From positions 310,001 to 374,000 of the forward strand of contig NZ_QQOH01000002.1 in NCBI RefSeq assembly GCF_003345655.1: a DNA stretch of 64,000 nt, given 5' to 3'. Positions 18,043 to 25,987 of the stretch are shown here, piece after piece; positions within the stretch are counted from its first letter, which is position 1; each line of letters opens with the position of its first letter. Source of the stretch: Motiliproteus coralliicola. Lineage in GTDB: Bacteria; Pseudomonadota; Gammaproteobacteria; Pseudomonadales; Balneatricaceae. The notes under the pieces are model-generated. The model saw nothing but the letters and a program-made list of their open reading frames with translations. It ran no database searches and had not been told where the DNA came from. Made by a program: the position numbers and the translations under genes.

Positions 18043-19677
18043 ATGAAGACACGGATTTTGGAACCAGCGGCTAATGCTCATCACTCGCCCCTGCTGATAA
18101 AGAACCTACTGCTGTCAGGGCAGCGCTATTACCCCGAGCGCGAAATCGTCTATAGCGATATCAGCCGCTATAACTACCTGTGCTTGAATGAGCGTATCGC
18201 ACGACTAGCAAACGTGCTGACCGATGCCGGTATTAGCCCCGGTGATACCGTGGCGGTGTTGGATTGGGACAGCCATCGCTATCTGGAAGCCTACTTTGCC
18301 GTGCCGATGATCGGCGCTGTGCTGCACCATGTGAATGTTCGGCTCAGTCCGGAGCAGATCATCTACACCATGAATCATGCCGAGGATGATCTGGTGCTGG
18401 TCCATGATGATTTTCTACCGTTGATCGAGCAGGTGGCTGGTTCGTTACAGACCGTGCGCGGTTATATCCAACTGACCGACGCCGAGGCGCCGGCGACTGG
18501 ACTGAAGGTGGTCGGTGAGTACGAGGCGCTGTTGGCTGCCGCTTCGACGGACTACCAGTTTCCTGATTTCGATGAGAACTCGATCGCGACCACTTTCTAT
18601 ACCACCGGAACTACCGGCAATCCTAAAGGGGTCTACTTCAGTCACCGCCAATTGGTTCTGCATACCCTGGCAATGGCGCCGGCATTGGGCTCTATGGATT
18701 CGGTGCCGATGCTGCGCAGCGACGATGTCTACATGCCTATGACACCGATGTTCCATGTCCACGCCTGGGGAGTGCCCTATGTGGCGACTATGCTGGGGGT
18801 GAAGCAAGTCTACCCGGGACGTTACGAGCCCAACAAACTGGTGCAACTGTACCAGCGCGAGGGGGTGACCTTCTCCCACGGGGTACCGACGGTACTGCAG
18901 ATGGTACTCGGCTGTGAGGCGGCCAAGACGGCCGACCTGAAAGGCTGGAATATGCTCACCGGCGGTGCCGCGCCGACCCAGGCGCTGTCTGACGAGATGG
19001 CCAGTCGAGGGATAAACTTTGTTACAGCCTACGGCATGTCGGAGACCTGCCCGCTGCTGACGATGGTCAATCTGGACGAAGAAGCGCGCCAACTACCGGC
19101 CGAGCAGCAGACAGGTGCGCGGATCAAGACTGGCATACCGGTGCCGATGGTGGATCTGCGGATTGTCGATCTGGCCGGTAATCCGGTGGCGCACGATGGT
19201 GAGGCGGTGGGTGAGATCGTCACTCGTGCGCCCTGGTTGACCCAGGGCTACTTTAAGGAGCCGGAAAAGAGTGAGGAGCTTTGGGCCGGGGGCTGGCTAC
19301 ATACCGGCGATGTCGCCTCGATCGACCCCAACCATGTGGTGCAGATCAAGGATCGGATCAAGGATGTGATCAAAACCGGCGGTGAGTGGATCTCCACCAT
19401 CGAGTTGGAAAACCTGATCAGTAAGCACGAGGCGGTGGTCGAGGTGGCGGTGGTCGGTATCCCTGACGAGCGTTGGGATGAACGGCCCTTGGCGATGATC
19501 GTGCCTGTTGAAGGTGTCGAGTTGGATCTGGCGCAGATCCAGCAACATCTGCAGCAGTTTGTTGATCAGGGAGAGATCGCCAAATGGGCAGTGCCGGAAC
19601 GGATCGTGCTGGTCGAGGCACTTCCCAAAACGAGTGTGGGTAAGATCGATAAGAAGGTGATCCGCACCCTGGTTTAG
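18043..19677 (+). CDS. Fatty-acid/acyl-CoA ligase (AMP-binding, ANL superfamily)
   Basis: The 544-aa protein is a full-length ANL adenylate-forming enzyme. The phosphate-binding loop reads Tyr-Thr-Thr-Gly-Thr-Thr-Gly-Asn-Pro-Lys-Gly (residues ~186-196). Thr-Ala-Tyr-Gly-Met-Ser-Glu-Thr near 328 is motif A5, and Leu-His-Thr-Gly-Asp near 421 with Lys-Asp-Arg-Ile-Lys-Asp near 436 is the hinge region. Ser-Val-Gly-Lys-Ile-Asp-Lys near the C-terminus holds the catalytic Lys. Such enzymes activate medium- or long-chain acids with ATP and CoA; related sequences include DmdB-type and medium-chain ligases, so the true acid is uncertain. It appears monocistronic with its own Shine-Dalgarno. Confidence 0.88.
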   Translation: MKTRILEPAANAHHSPLLIKNLLLSGQRYYPEREIVYSDISRYNYLCLNERIARLANVLTDAGISPGDTVAVLDWDSHRYLEAYFAVPMIGAVLHHVNVRLSPEQIIYTMNHAEDDLVLVHDDFLPLIEQVAGSLQTVRGYIQLTDAEAPATGLKVVGEYEALLAAASTDYQFPDFDENSIATTFYTTGTTGNPKGVYFSHRQLVLHTLAMAPALGSMDSVPMLRSDDVYMPMTPMFHVHAWGVPYVATMLGVKQVYPGRYEPNKLVQLYQREGVTFSHGVPTVLQMVLGCEAAKTADLKGWNMLTGGAAPTQALSDEMASRGINFVTAYGMSETCPLLTMVNLDEEARQLPAEQQTGARIKTGIPVPMVDLRIVDLAGNPVAHDGEAVGEIVTRAPWLTQGYFKEPEKSEELWAGGWLHTGDVASIDPNHVVQIKDRIKDVIKTGGEWISTIELENLISKHEAVVEVAVVGIPDERWDERPLAMIVPVEGVELDLAQIQQHLQQFVDQGEIAKWAVPERIVLVEALPKTSVGKIDKKVIRTLV

Positions 19678-19686
19678 CTGTGCCTA

Positions 19687-19742
19687 TGAGGTTCAGCCGT
19701 ACTTCATTGATGGCGCTGCCCACGGGCTGGGGCTGACCTCAG
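19687..19742 (+). terminator. Long stem-loop after the acyl-CoA ligase
   Basis: tgaggttcagcc and ggctgacctca pair over 11 bp with one bulged T, enclosing about 32 bases. There is no T-tract, so this could be a Rho-assisted 3' end or mRNA-stabilising hairpin rather than an intrinsic terminator. Confidence 0.3.
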
Positions 19743-19949
19743 GACATGCTTTCATAGTGTTCAAGCCGGAGCTGGGCCGTTTCGGCTCTATCGCTTAATC
19801 ATTCCAATGGGATTAGTTTCGTTCTGGCAAGCCGCTGTCTACCATTAGATGAAGAAAAGGGTTCAAGTGTTCGTTACAATAGCCGCTACCGCCGTTAGCG
19901 CGTAAAACAATAAATCATTGATAATTCTGGGTTCAGGATCACTTTTTTT

Positions 19950-20639
19950 ATGGATGCACAACAGCAGCAGTTGGCGTTGGCCGCCATTCGTCGTCATTTC
20001 CTGTTTTCCAACTTCTCCGAGGCTGAGCTGGAACAGATGATTAAGTCTGTCCGGTTGCATGAGCTCAAGGCGGAACAGACTCTGTTCTACCAAGAGCAGC
20101 CCGCCGATCACTTCTTCCTGCTGGCCGACGGGCTGGTCAAACTGTTCCGCACTGCGCCGGACGGTAATGAGAAGGTAATAGAGATCGTCTCACCCGGACA
20201 AACCGTGGCCGAGGCGGTGATGTTCATGCGCCGAGCGCAGTTTCCGGTCAGCGCCCAGGCCCTCAAGGCCTCGCGGGTCTACGGCATCGATTGCAGCGTC
20301 TATTACGAGCTGCTGCAACACAATGTAGATGCCTGTATGCGGATCATGGGTGACCTGAGCATGCGGCTGCATTCGCGCTTGAACGACGTCTTCAACCTGA
20401 CCCAGCAGAACGCCACCTACCGGGTAGTGCGATTCCTTGCCAGTCAGCTGCCTTCCGGTGCTCAAGATGGCTGCAAGTTTTATCTGAACTCACCCAAGCA
20501 TGTAATCGCCTCGCGGCTGTCGGTCAAGCCCGAGACCTTCTCGCGGCTGATGTCGACCCTGGCGCAAAAAGGGGTTATTGAAGTCAAAGGGCGGGAAATT
20601 ACCATCCTGAGTCTCGAACAGCTGCACCAGTTTGAGTGA
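19950..20639 (+). CDS. CRP/FNR family regulator, Dnr-like
   Basis: The 229-aa protein has an N-terminal cyclic-nucleotide-type beta-barrel with the Gly-x-x-Glu-type effector pocket region replaced by hydrophobic residues. A long dimer helix lies near 120-150 and a C-terminal winged helix-turn-helix with Val-Ile-Ala-Ser-Arg-Leu-Ser-Val-Lys-Pro-Glu-Thr-Phe-Ser-Arg near 185-200. There is no N-terminal cysteine cluster, so it is not a classical Fe-S FNR; the pattern fits the Dnr/NO-responsive branch or similar. Its stop overlaps a possible GTG start of the following TlpA-like gene, suggesting co-transcription. Confidence 0.85.
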   Translation: MDAQQQQLALAAIRRHFLFSNFSEAELEQMIKSVRLHELKAEQTLFYQEQPADHFFLLADGLVKLFRTAPDGNEKVIEIVSPGQTVAEAVMFMRRAQFPVSAQALKASRVYGIDCSVYYELLQHNVDACMRIMGDLSMRLHSRLNDVFNLTQQNATYRVVRFLASQLPSGAQDGCKFYLNSPKHVIASRLSVKPETFSRLMSTLAQKGVIEVKGREITILSLEQLHQFE

Positions 20640-20671
20640 TTAGGGTGTTGTCCCTAAGCATTAGTCGGGAT

Positions 20672-21271
20672 ATGGCTAGGTTGTGGCGAGCCAGTGTGAT
20701 GCTCGCCATGCTGCTACTGAGCATTTCAGTGCAGGCTCATCATGATGAGTCCGAGCCTTCCGATGGCACCGTCAACAGCTTTATCCCGATCAATCCGCCA
20801 CTGACGATCAACTCGGTAGACTTCGTGCGCGGTGCGTCCGAGGCGGTCAGTCTGGATGACTTTAAGGGCAAGTTGGTTCTGCTGAACTTTTGGGCCACCT
20901 GGTGTCCGCCCTGCCTGCGTGAACTGCCGTCGCTGGACCGACTTCAGCAGCGGCTGGGTTCTGAGCGCTTCGAAGTGGTGGCTGTGGCGCTGGATCGTAG
21001 CGGCTACGAAGGTGCCAAGGCTTACTATCAGCGTTTGGGGGTCGAGCATCTAGAGCTCTATACCGGTTCCAAATTGGCGTTCAGTTACGAGTTTCCCGTC
21101 GACGTGTTCCCGTCCAGTTTTTTCATCGATTCGCAGGGCCGGGTGCTGAGTTTCCTGCGCAGCTATGTCGAGTGGGATGACCCGGCCGCCGATCGGATGA
21201 TCCGGGAATACCTTGCCAACAGCAGCTTGAGCAGAGCAAAGGCAGAAAACCCTGTTGCGCCCTCCGAATGA
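20672..21271 (+). CDS. TlpA-family periplasmic thioredoxin
   Basis: From ATG 20672 the 199-aa protein has a clean signal peptide (Ala-Arg-Leu-Trp-Arg, hydrophobic core, cleavage after Val-Gln-Ala near residue 22). A GTG at 20636 would overlap the upstream stop by 4 bases and add 12 residues. The mature part is a thioredoxin fold with Asn-Phe-Trp-Ala-Thr-Trp-Cys-Pro-Pro-Cys near residue 78, the redox CxxC typical of TlpA/ResA reductants. It probably reduces periplasmic disulfides, for instance in cytochrome c or copper-site assembly. A His-Asp-Glu-rich stretch follows the signal peptide. Confidence 0.87.
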   Translation: MARLWRASVMLAMLLLSISVQAHHDESEPSDGTVNSFIPINPPLTINSVDFVRGASEAVSLDDFKGKLVLLNFWATWCPPCLRELPSLDRLQQRLGSERFEVVAVALDRSGYEGAKAYYQRLGVEHLELYTGSKLAFSYEFPVDVFPSSFFIDSQGRVLSFLRSYVEWDDPAADRMIREYLANSSLSRAKAENPVAPSE

Positions 21272-21297
21272 ATCGGGGATAATCCCGCCCCTGTTGC

Positions 21298-21325
21298 TGA
21301 CTATCAGCTTTTTCGAGTGATAGTC
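21298..21325. promoter_or_regulatory. Perfect 8-bp inverted repeat over the ffs promoter region
   Basis: gactatca and tgatagtc form a perfect inverted repeat with a T-rich centre, ending about 8 bases before the 4.5S RNA. A TTGCTG at 21294 followed 18 bases later by TGATAG could be the ffs promoter, which would place the repeat across it. Alternatively it is the 3' hairpin of the tlpA mRNA. Confidence 0.35.
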
Positions 21326-21333
21326 GCCATTAT

Positions 21334-21443
21334 GGTGGCCCCATTGGTCCTCCCGCAACAATAAGCCGTGAACCTGGTCAGGCCCGGAAGGGAGCAGCCA
21401 CAGCGGTGGATTTGTGTGCCGGGGTGTGGCTGGTGGGGCCGCC
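21334..21443 (+). ncRNA. ffs: 4.5S RNA, signal recognition particle RNA (short bacterial form)
   Basis: The stretch has the bacterial SRP RNA layout. Terminal pairing joins ggtggcccca (21334-21343) with tggggccgcc (21434-21443). The conserved domain-IV core reads ccaggtcagg-like cctggtcaggcccggaag, followed by ggagcagcc and the closing gtgtgccgggrtgt-like strand gtgccggggtgtgg. The GGAA tetraloop region and asymmetric internal loop are readily aligned with the E. coli 4.5S RNA. It binds Ffh to target membrane and secreted proteins co-translationally. Confidence 0.93.
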
Positions 21444-21588
21444 TCCATTTTGGGCTGCCGCTTTTCTCCAAACTTACCCTTCCACCATTCGACCTGGCCG
21501 CCATCTCAGATTTTCTCTAGTTCCGTATCGAAGTGTGCTGGGCGTATACTAGCGGCTGGTTAGTTGATTGATTCGTATGGGGAAGCTG

Positions 21589-21924
21589 ATGAAATTCAAG
21601 CCGCGTACCTTGCTGCTGTTTGGCGCTATGCTGAGTCTGCCAGTCATGGCAGCGCCTAAGCCGACTGCGCAGGATATTATGGCGATCTGCCAGAGTTCAC
21701 CGGATAAGGGCGGTTTTTGCCTGGGCTATGTCACCGCTATTCGGGATACGCTAAAGCGGCAGATGGCAACCGGCGGTGAAGCCAAGTGGTGTTTTGACCG
21801 TTCCTACCGTCAGCTGGGTAATGCCGTAGTCGAAGATATTGTTGCTAATCCTGATGCGGCGCCGGCACTGATTGATGCGGTCACCGAGTCGCTGCAGCGG
21901 TTATACCCTTGTCAGGCGAAGTAG
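21589..21924 (+). CDS. Rap1a/Tai-family-like exported small protein
   Basis: The 111-aa protein starts at ATG 21589, preceded by GGGGA at a good distance; upstream in-frame starts at 21577 and 21568 are less well placed. A signal peptide ends near Ala-Ala-Pro-Lys. The mature part has four cysteines in the pattern Cys...Phe-Cys-x-Gly-Tyr...Trp-Cys-Phe...Tyr-Pro-Cys, as in the Rap1a/Tai domain first known from type VI immunity proteins. No T6SS effector or structural gene is near, so an immunity role is not supported; many such proteins are orphan periplasmic proteins of unknown role. Confidence 0.75.
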   Translation: MKFKPRTLLLFGAMLSLPVMAAPKPTAQDIMAICQSSPDKGGFCLGYVTAIRDTLKRQMATGGEAKWCFDRSYRQLGNAVVEDIVANPDAAPALIDAVTESLQRLYPCQAK

Positions 21925-22055
21925 TCGTAAATAGAAAATAGCCGCAGATGTGAGGCAGATTTGCTTCGGTGGTCTATTTTTAATGGAACATCCCAAACTT
22001 TCGGCGTAGCTTTGCATGGATTGCAAGCAAGAGAGTCGTTTCCTTGAATCCCACG

Positions 22056-22835
22056 ATGGTTAATAAGCAACTACGGGTCGGTAAGCTGCGAGCTGTCGCT
22101 TTGCTGTTGCTCGCCGTACTAGCCACTGTAGCTAAAGCCGATAACCATCAACTGGTGACCGGGGAGTTTCCTCCGTTCACCGGTAAGGATCTCCCCGCCG
22201 GTGGTCTGGCAACGGAAATTATCACCCAGGCATTCAGCAACATGGGTGAGCCGGTGGAGATCAGCTTTCTGCCATGGAAGCGTGGTTATGAGATCACCCT
22301 GAGGGGGCGTTTCATGGGTACGTTTGCCTACTCCAAGAATGAAGAGCGCCAAAAGACGTGGGTTTTTTCGAAGCCGCTTTATAACCTGGAAGAGGTTTTT
22401 ATCGGACTGGCCTCTGAGCCTCTCAAATATGAGACCGACTCCGATCTGGATGGCCTGCGGGTCTGCAAGCCACTGGGCTATAACCTGTTTGGCCTAAAGC
22501 AGCTCCAGCAGGATGGGCGTATCGAGTTACTCCATCCCAGTGATATGGAAGGCTGTTTCCGCTTATTGACCAAAAAACGTGTCGATCTGGTAATGACCAA
22601 CCGGACGACCGCCGAGGCTTTGAAAAGCAAGCAAGTGAACGGCCGAAAGGCATTTCAGGTCTTGCCTAAGCCCTTTGTCAGGATCGGTCATCATCTCATC
22701 ATTCCCAAGTCTAACACTCAGGCCCAGGAGCTGATGGAGCGGTTTAACGCGAGTCTCACCGAGCTGCAAGCCAGCGGCCAAGTGGATAACCTTGTCGCCC
22801 AGCATGTCAGCCCTGGCAGTACCCTAACCCCCTAA
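22056..22835 (+). CDS. Periplasmic solute-binding protein, family 3-like
   Basis: The protein of about 259 aa (ATG 22056; a TTG at 22044 is possible) has a signal peptide ending after Ala-Lys-Ala and a type-3 solute-binding fold. It shows Glu-Phe-Pro-Pro-Phe-Thr near the mature N-terminus, Gly-Gly-Leu-Ala-Thr-Glu-Ile near 50, and Phe-Leu-Pro-Trp-Lys-Arg near 73, as in orphan family-3 proteins whose ligand is often unknown. No permease gene is adjacent, only an ATPase after 21 bases. It might feed a permease elsewhere or act as a sensor. Confidence 0.8.
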   Translation: MVNKQLRVGKLRAVALLLLAVLATVAKADNHQLVTGEFPPFTGKDLPAGGLATEIITQAFSNMGEPVEISFLPWKRGYEITLRGRFMGTFAYSKNEERQKTWVFSKPLYNLEEVFIGLASEPLKYETDSDLDGLRVCKPLGYNLFGLKQLQQDGRIELLHPSDMEGCFRLLTKKRVDLVMTNRTTAEALKSKQVNGRKAFQVLPKPFVRIGHHLIIPKSNTQAQELMERFNASLTELQASGQVDNLVAQHVSPGSTLTP

Positions 22836-22856
22836 GCCATTGTTAAGGTCGTTGAA

Positions 22857-23654
22857 GTGGGGAGTCGCTTGAGCCATCACCCGATCGTTGAAATCAGTAG
22901 TGTCAGTGCTTTCCGGGAAGATCTACAGGTCTTCGATGAGCTGTCTTTTTGCTTAGCACCGCAGCAGCGGGTTGCGATTCTCGGCCCCAACGGCTCGGGT
23001 AAGAGTAGTCTGCTGAAGTTGATCTCCCGGGAGATTTACCCGGTGGTCCGTCCAAACAGTTATGTCAGGCTTTATGGCTCCGAAACGGTCGATCTGTGGG
23101 ATCTTCGCCGCAAGATCGGTTTGGTCTCCCACGATCTTCAGGTCGACTATACCCCGTACTCCACCGGACTGGAGGTGGTGCTATCGGGCTTTTTCGGCGC
23201 CATCGGTGCTCATACCCATTTACAGCCGAACCCGCAGCAGATCGCCTTGGCTCGGGAGGCTATCGCCTCGCTGGGGGTAAGTAAGCTGGAAGGGCGGATG
23301 TATCAGCGGATGTCTACCGGTCAGCAGCGCCGTTTTCTACTGGCCCGTGCGCTGATACACCAGCCCGAGCTGTTGATCATGGACGAACCCTCCGCCGGAC
23401 TGGATATCGGGGCGGCATATCAGTTGCTCGAAACCTTGCGGCAGCTGTGCCAGTCTGAACGGGCTCTACTGCTGGCGACCCACCATGTGGAGGAGATCAT
23501 TCCCGAGATCGAGCGGGTGGTGCTGATCATGGATGGGAAGATCCTGGCCGACGGGCCGAAAGCCGAGGTGCTGACCAGCGAAAACCTCAGTCGGCTGTAC
23601 GGGCTGCAGCTTCAACTGCAGCAAAGTCGGGGCTGGTATCGACTCAGTTGGTAG
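22857..23654 (+). CDS. ABC transporter ATP-binding protein
   Basis: The 265-aa ATPase has Walker A Gly-Pro-Asn-Gly-Ser-Gly-Lys-Ser-Ser (~43-51) and Gln-loop Ser-His-Asp-Leu-Gln. The signature is variant, Met-Ser-Thr-Gly-Gln-Gln-Arg-Arg, followed by Walker B Leu-Leu-Ile-Met-Asp-Glu-Pro near 178 and the His-switch Ala-Thr-His-His. Ser-Thr-Gly-Gln in place of Ser-Gly-Gly-Gln is seen in ModF/PhnC-like stand-alone ATPases. Starts at GTG 22857 or at TTG 22869 (behind GGGGAG) are both possible. No membrane partner lies nearby. Its 3' end overlaps the convergent MaoC gene by 11 bases. Confidence 0.85.
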   Translation: MGSRLSHHPIVEISSVSAFREDLQVFDELSFCLAPQQRVAILGPNGSGKSSLLKLISREIYPVVRPNSYVRLYGSETVDLWDLRRKIGLVSHDLQVDYTPYSTGLEVVLSGFFGAIGAHTHLQPNPQQIALAREAIASLGVSKLEGRMYQRMSTGQQRRFLLARALIHQPELLIMDEPSAGLDIGAAYQLLETLRQLCQSERALLLATHHVEEIIPEIERVVLIMDGKILADGPKAEVLTSENLSRLYGLQLQLQQSRGWYRLSW

Positions 23655-24162
23655 ACGTCGAGTTTGCTACAGCTGTAGGAGCGTCGGGCCGGCACTGCAG
23701 CACGATGCCGATCTCAAAACTGGCAACCCGGGCGCCTTGCTGATCCAGTACCCACATCTGGTATTCGACCATGCCGTGCTTGGGGTTGGTCGGCATACGG
23801 TAGCAGCGTTGAATCTTTATCCGGGCGCTGAGCGATTGATCCGGCCAAACCGGCCGACGAAGCTTCAGATTATTCATGCTGGCGCCGGCGACGATGGCGG
23901 TTTTACTGAACAGCTGTTCGATCTGTAACTTCTGGGCAACCGCAATGGTTTGGATTCCACTGGCGCAGAGGCCGCCCAACGGGGTCTGTTTCGCCCCCGC
24001 TTCATCGGTATGGATAGTCAGTGGATCGTAATGGCGACCGAATTCCAGGATCTCCTGCTTGGAGAGGTAGTAACTGCCCAGCTGATAGCACTGCCCCGGG
24101 GCAAAATCGTCCCAGTACCAGAGTCGGGCGCCGTCGGGTAGGGGGCAGAATTCAGTGTTCAT
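23644..24162 (-). CDS. MaoC-family acyl dehydratase
   Basis: The 172-aa protein has a single hot-dog fold with the MaoC hydratase pattern: Asp-Phe-Ala-Pro-Gly-Gln near residue 19, then Phe-Gly-Arg-His-Tyr-Asp-Pro-Leu-Thr-Ile-His near 41-51 containing the Asp/His catalytic pair, and Gly-Gly-Leu-Cys-Ala-Ser-Gly near 63. Such proteins hydrate enoyl-CoA or related thioesters. It lies 23 bases after hisA on the same strand and may share its transcript, though no metabolic link is obvious. Confidence 0.85.
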   Translation of the reverse strand: MNTEFCPLPDGARLWYWDDFAPGQCYQLGSYYLSKQEILEFGRHYDPLTIHTDEAGAKQTPLGGLCASGIQTIAVAQKLQIEQLFSKTAIVAGASMNNLKLRRPVWPDQSLSARIKIQRCYRMPTNPKHGMVEYQMWVLDQQGARVASFEIGIVLQCRPDAPTAVANSTSTN

Positions 24163-24185
24163 GTTGGTCGATCGCTGTCAGCAAC

Positions 24186-24941
24186 TCAGCGCTGATTCCA
24201 CTGAATGCACTCCTCCAGCGTAACGCCTTTACCGCCGAAGATATCCAGCGCACTGCCGATGGTCAGGTCGACTCGACCGTTGGAGAGCTGTTCAACCTGC
24301 TTGAGGTCTTCCAGAGAACGGGCGCCACCGGCATAGGTGATAGGGATGTTGCCATGGGCACCGAGCAGGCTGACCAGCGCTTCGTCGATACCGCCCTGTA
24401 GTCCCTCAACATCGGCTGCATGGATCAGAAACTCGTCGCAGTGACTCTCCAGCTCGGCCAGGGTCTCGGGGGTGATGGCCAGCTCGGTCACCGTCTGCCA
24501 GCGATCAGTGGCGATATGCCAGCCATCGTCGGTTTTGCGACAGCTCAGATCCAGAACCAGCCGCTCGCGACCGACTTCGGCCTTGATCTTCTCCAACCGT
24601 TCCCAACTGAACTGGCCGCCTTCGAACAGGTAGGAGGTGACAATCAGGTGAGAGGCGCCCGCTTCCAGAAACTCGGCGGCATTGTCGGCATTGACGCCAC
24701 CGCCGAACTGCAGCCCCTGAGGCCAGGCCTGCAGGGCCTTGATCGCCTGCTCCCTGTTGCCCGGGCCTAGAGCGATCACATGGCCGCCGGTCAGGTTGTG
24801 GCGACGATAAAGCTCAGCGTAGTAGCCTGAATCGTGATTGCTGACAAAATTGGTTGCGGCGCCCTGGTCATTCAGGCTGCCGCCGACAATCTGTTTGACC
24901 TGGCCCTGATGCAGGTCGATACAGGGACGGAACTGGGTCAA
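24186..24941 (-). CDS. hisA: ProFAR isomerase, eukaryotic-type HisA
   Basis: The 251-aa TIM-barrel begins Phe-Arg-Pro-Cys-Ile-Asp-Leu-His-Gln-Gly-Gln-Val-Lys-Gln-Ile-Val-Gly-Gly, the hallmark of the eukaryotic (HIS6) form of the histidine pathway isomerase rather than the usual bacterial HisA opening. Gly-Gly-Gly-Val near 80 and Tyr-Ala-Gly-Gly-Ala near 206 are the two phosphate-binding loops; Asp9 and an Asp in the second half are the expected acid/base pair. It converts ProFAR to PRFAR. The start is TTG at 24941, supported by GAGGA 7 bases upstream and by alignment to the family start; no in-frame ATG precedes it. No other his gene is in the window. Confidence 0.85.
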   Translation of the reverse strand: MTQFRPCIDLHQGQVKQIVGGSLNDQGAATNFVSNHDSGYYAELYRRHNLTGGHVIALGPGNREQAIKALQAWPQGLQFGGGVNADNAAEFLEAGASHLIVTSYLFEGGQFSWERLEKIKAEVGRERLVLDLSCRKTDDGWHIATDRWQTVTELAITPETLAELESHCDEFLIHAADVEGLQGGIDEALVSLLGAHGNIPITYAGGARSLEDLKQVEQLSNGRVDLTIGSALDIFGGKGVTLEECIQWNQR

Positions 24942-24993
24942 GTTGGGGTCCTCGAAGATTGCGAAGCGGTTAAAGGTATACCGGGCCCGGATT

Positions 24994-25000
24994 ATAGCGT
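24994..25000 (-). promoter_or_regulatory. Candidate -10 box for hisA
   Basis: The minus strand reads ctataat immediately upstream of the hisA leader, containing a perfect TATAAT. The best -35 at 17 bases is TTCGTC, which is weak. The position, roughly 55 bases before the TTG start, fits a hisA-maoC promoter. Confidence 0.4.
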
Positions 25001-25033
25001 ACCCGCGCGAGTCGACGAAGCCTGCCGGGGGCC

Positions 25034-25909
25034 TTAGCGTCTGTGTGATTGTTGAGCGATTTCAATAAAAGCTCGGGCTGCAGGCGTAGCTTTATTGCTG
25101 TCGAGCAGAGCCAGGCCGACACGACGGTGATGACGGGGCGATAGCGGCCGGATTGCCAATCCCGGCATCTCCACCATTTGCGGAATGGCGGATTCGGCGA
25201 CAATGGCGACCCCTTCATCCCTGGCAACCAGCGCCATGGTGCTCAATACCTGCGAGGTCCGCGAGCTGATGGTCGGTACCAAGCCAGCATCGCTGAAAAG
25301 TCTTTCAATCAATGGACTTGAACCGGCTTCGGTCATGATGAACCGATGCTGGCATAGCTCGCTTAATTCAATCTGGTCGTGATCAGCCAGTTCGCCGCTA
25401 CCGGGTACCAGCGCCACCAATTGATCTTCAAGCAATGGGTAGGTTTCGAAGCGTTCATCATCAAGAACGACGAACCCTAGATCGACCTGCCGCTGTTGGA
25501 TCCATTGCACCACATCGGCATCGCTGCCTTCATCGATATGCACCTCGATATCGGGGTAATTCTGGTGAAATTTTTCAAGAATCGGTGGTAGCAGCACCAG
25601 AGTTGAGGTGGGGCCGAAGGAGCCGATACGCAGGCTACCTTGGCGTAGACCGAGGTAGTCGTCGGCCTCCTGGCGGATGGTTTGGGTCAGGCCCAAAACT
25701 TCGCGGGCGCGGGGCAGCAGTCGGACACCGATATCGGTCATCTCGATCTGAGCCGTTGTGCGATCGAGCAGTGGGACCCCGAGATCGGTCTCCAAACTTT
25801 TGAGGGCATGGGATACGGCGGACTGACTGATACCCAGGCGCTGGGCCACCAGCGTAAACCCGCGAAGCTCGGCCAGCAGCGAGAATACCTCAAGTTGTAC
25901 TCTGGTCAT
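25034..25909 (-). CDS. LysR-family regulator, divergent from an EamA exporter
   Basis: The 291-aa regulator (ATG 25909) has a winged helix-turn-helix with Ala-Gln-Arg-Leu-Gly-Ile-Ser-Gln-Ser-Ala-Val-Ser-His near residue 22-34 and a type-2 periplasmic-binding-like effector domain from about residue 90. It is separated by 78 bases from the divergent DMT exporter gene, the classical arrangement for a LysR protein controlling its neighbour. The effector is not evident. Confidence 0.87.
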   Translation of the reverse strand: MTRVQLEVFSLLAELRGFTLVAQRLGISQSAVSHALKSLETDLGVPLLDRTTAQIEMTDIGVRLLPRAREVLGLTQTIRQEADDYLGLRQGSLRIGSFGPTSTLVLLPPILEKFHQNYPDIEVHIDEGSDADVVQWIQQRQVDLGFVVLDDERFETYPLLEDQLVALVPGSGELADHDQIELSELCQHRFIMTEAGSSPLIERLFSDAGLVPTISSRTSQVLSTMALVARDEGVAIVAESAIPQMVEMPGLAIRPLSPRHHRRVGLALLDSNKATPAARAFIEIAQQSHRR

Positions 25910-25987
25910 GAGCAATCCCTTATTTGTTTATTAGTTTACATAAGTGAAACCATATCATTCCTGCAGTTTAAATCGATCAACTCTGTG

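Noticed and set aside
18445-19092. Minus-strand frame of 215 codons inside the acyl-CoA ligase gene
   Set aside because: Low-complexity His/Arg/Gln-rich translation typical of antisense frames in GC-rich genes; the + strand gene has all motifs.
25682-25987. Upstream extension of the EamA transporter frame by about 100 codons
   Set aside because: It runs antisense through the LysR gene and lacks the transporter family; ATG 25988 fits the family start.
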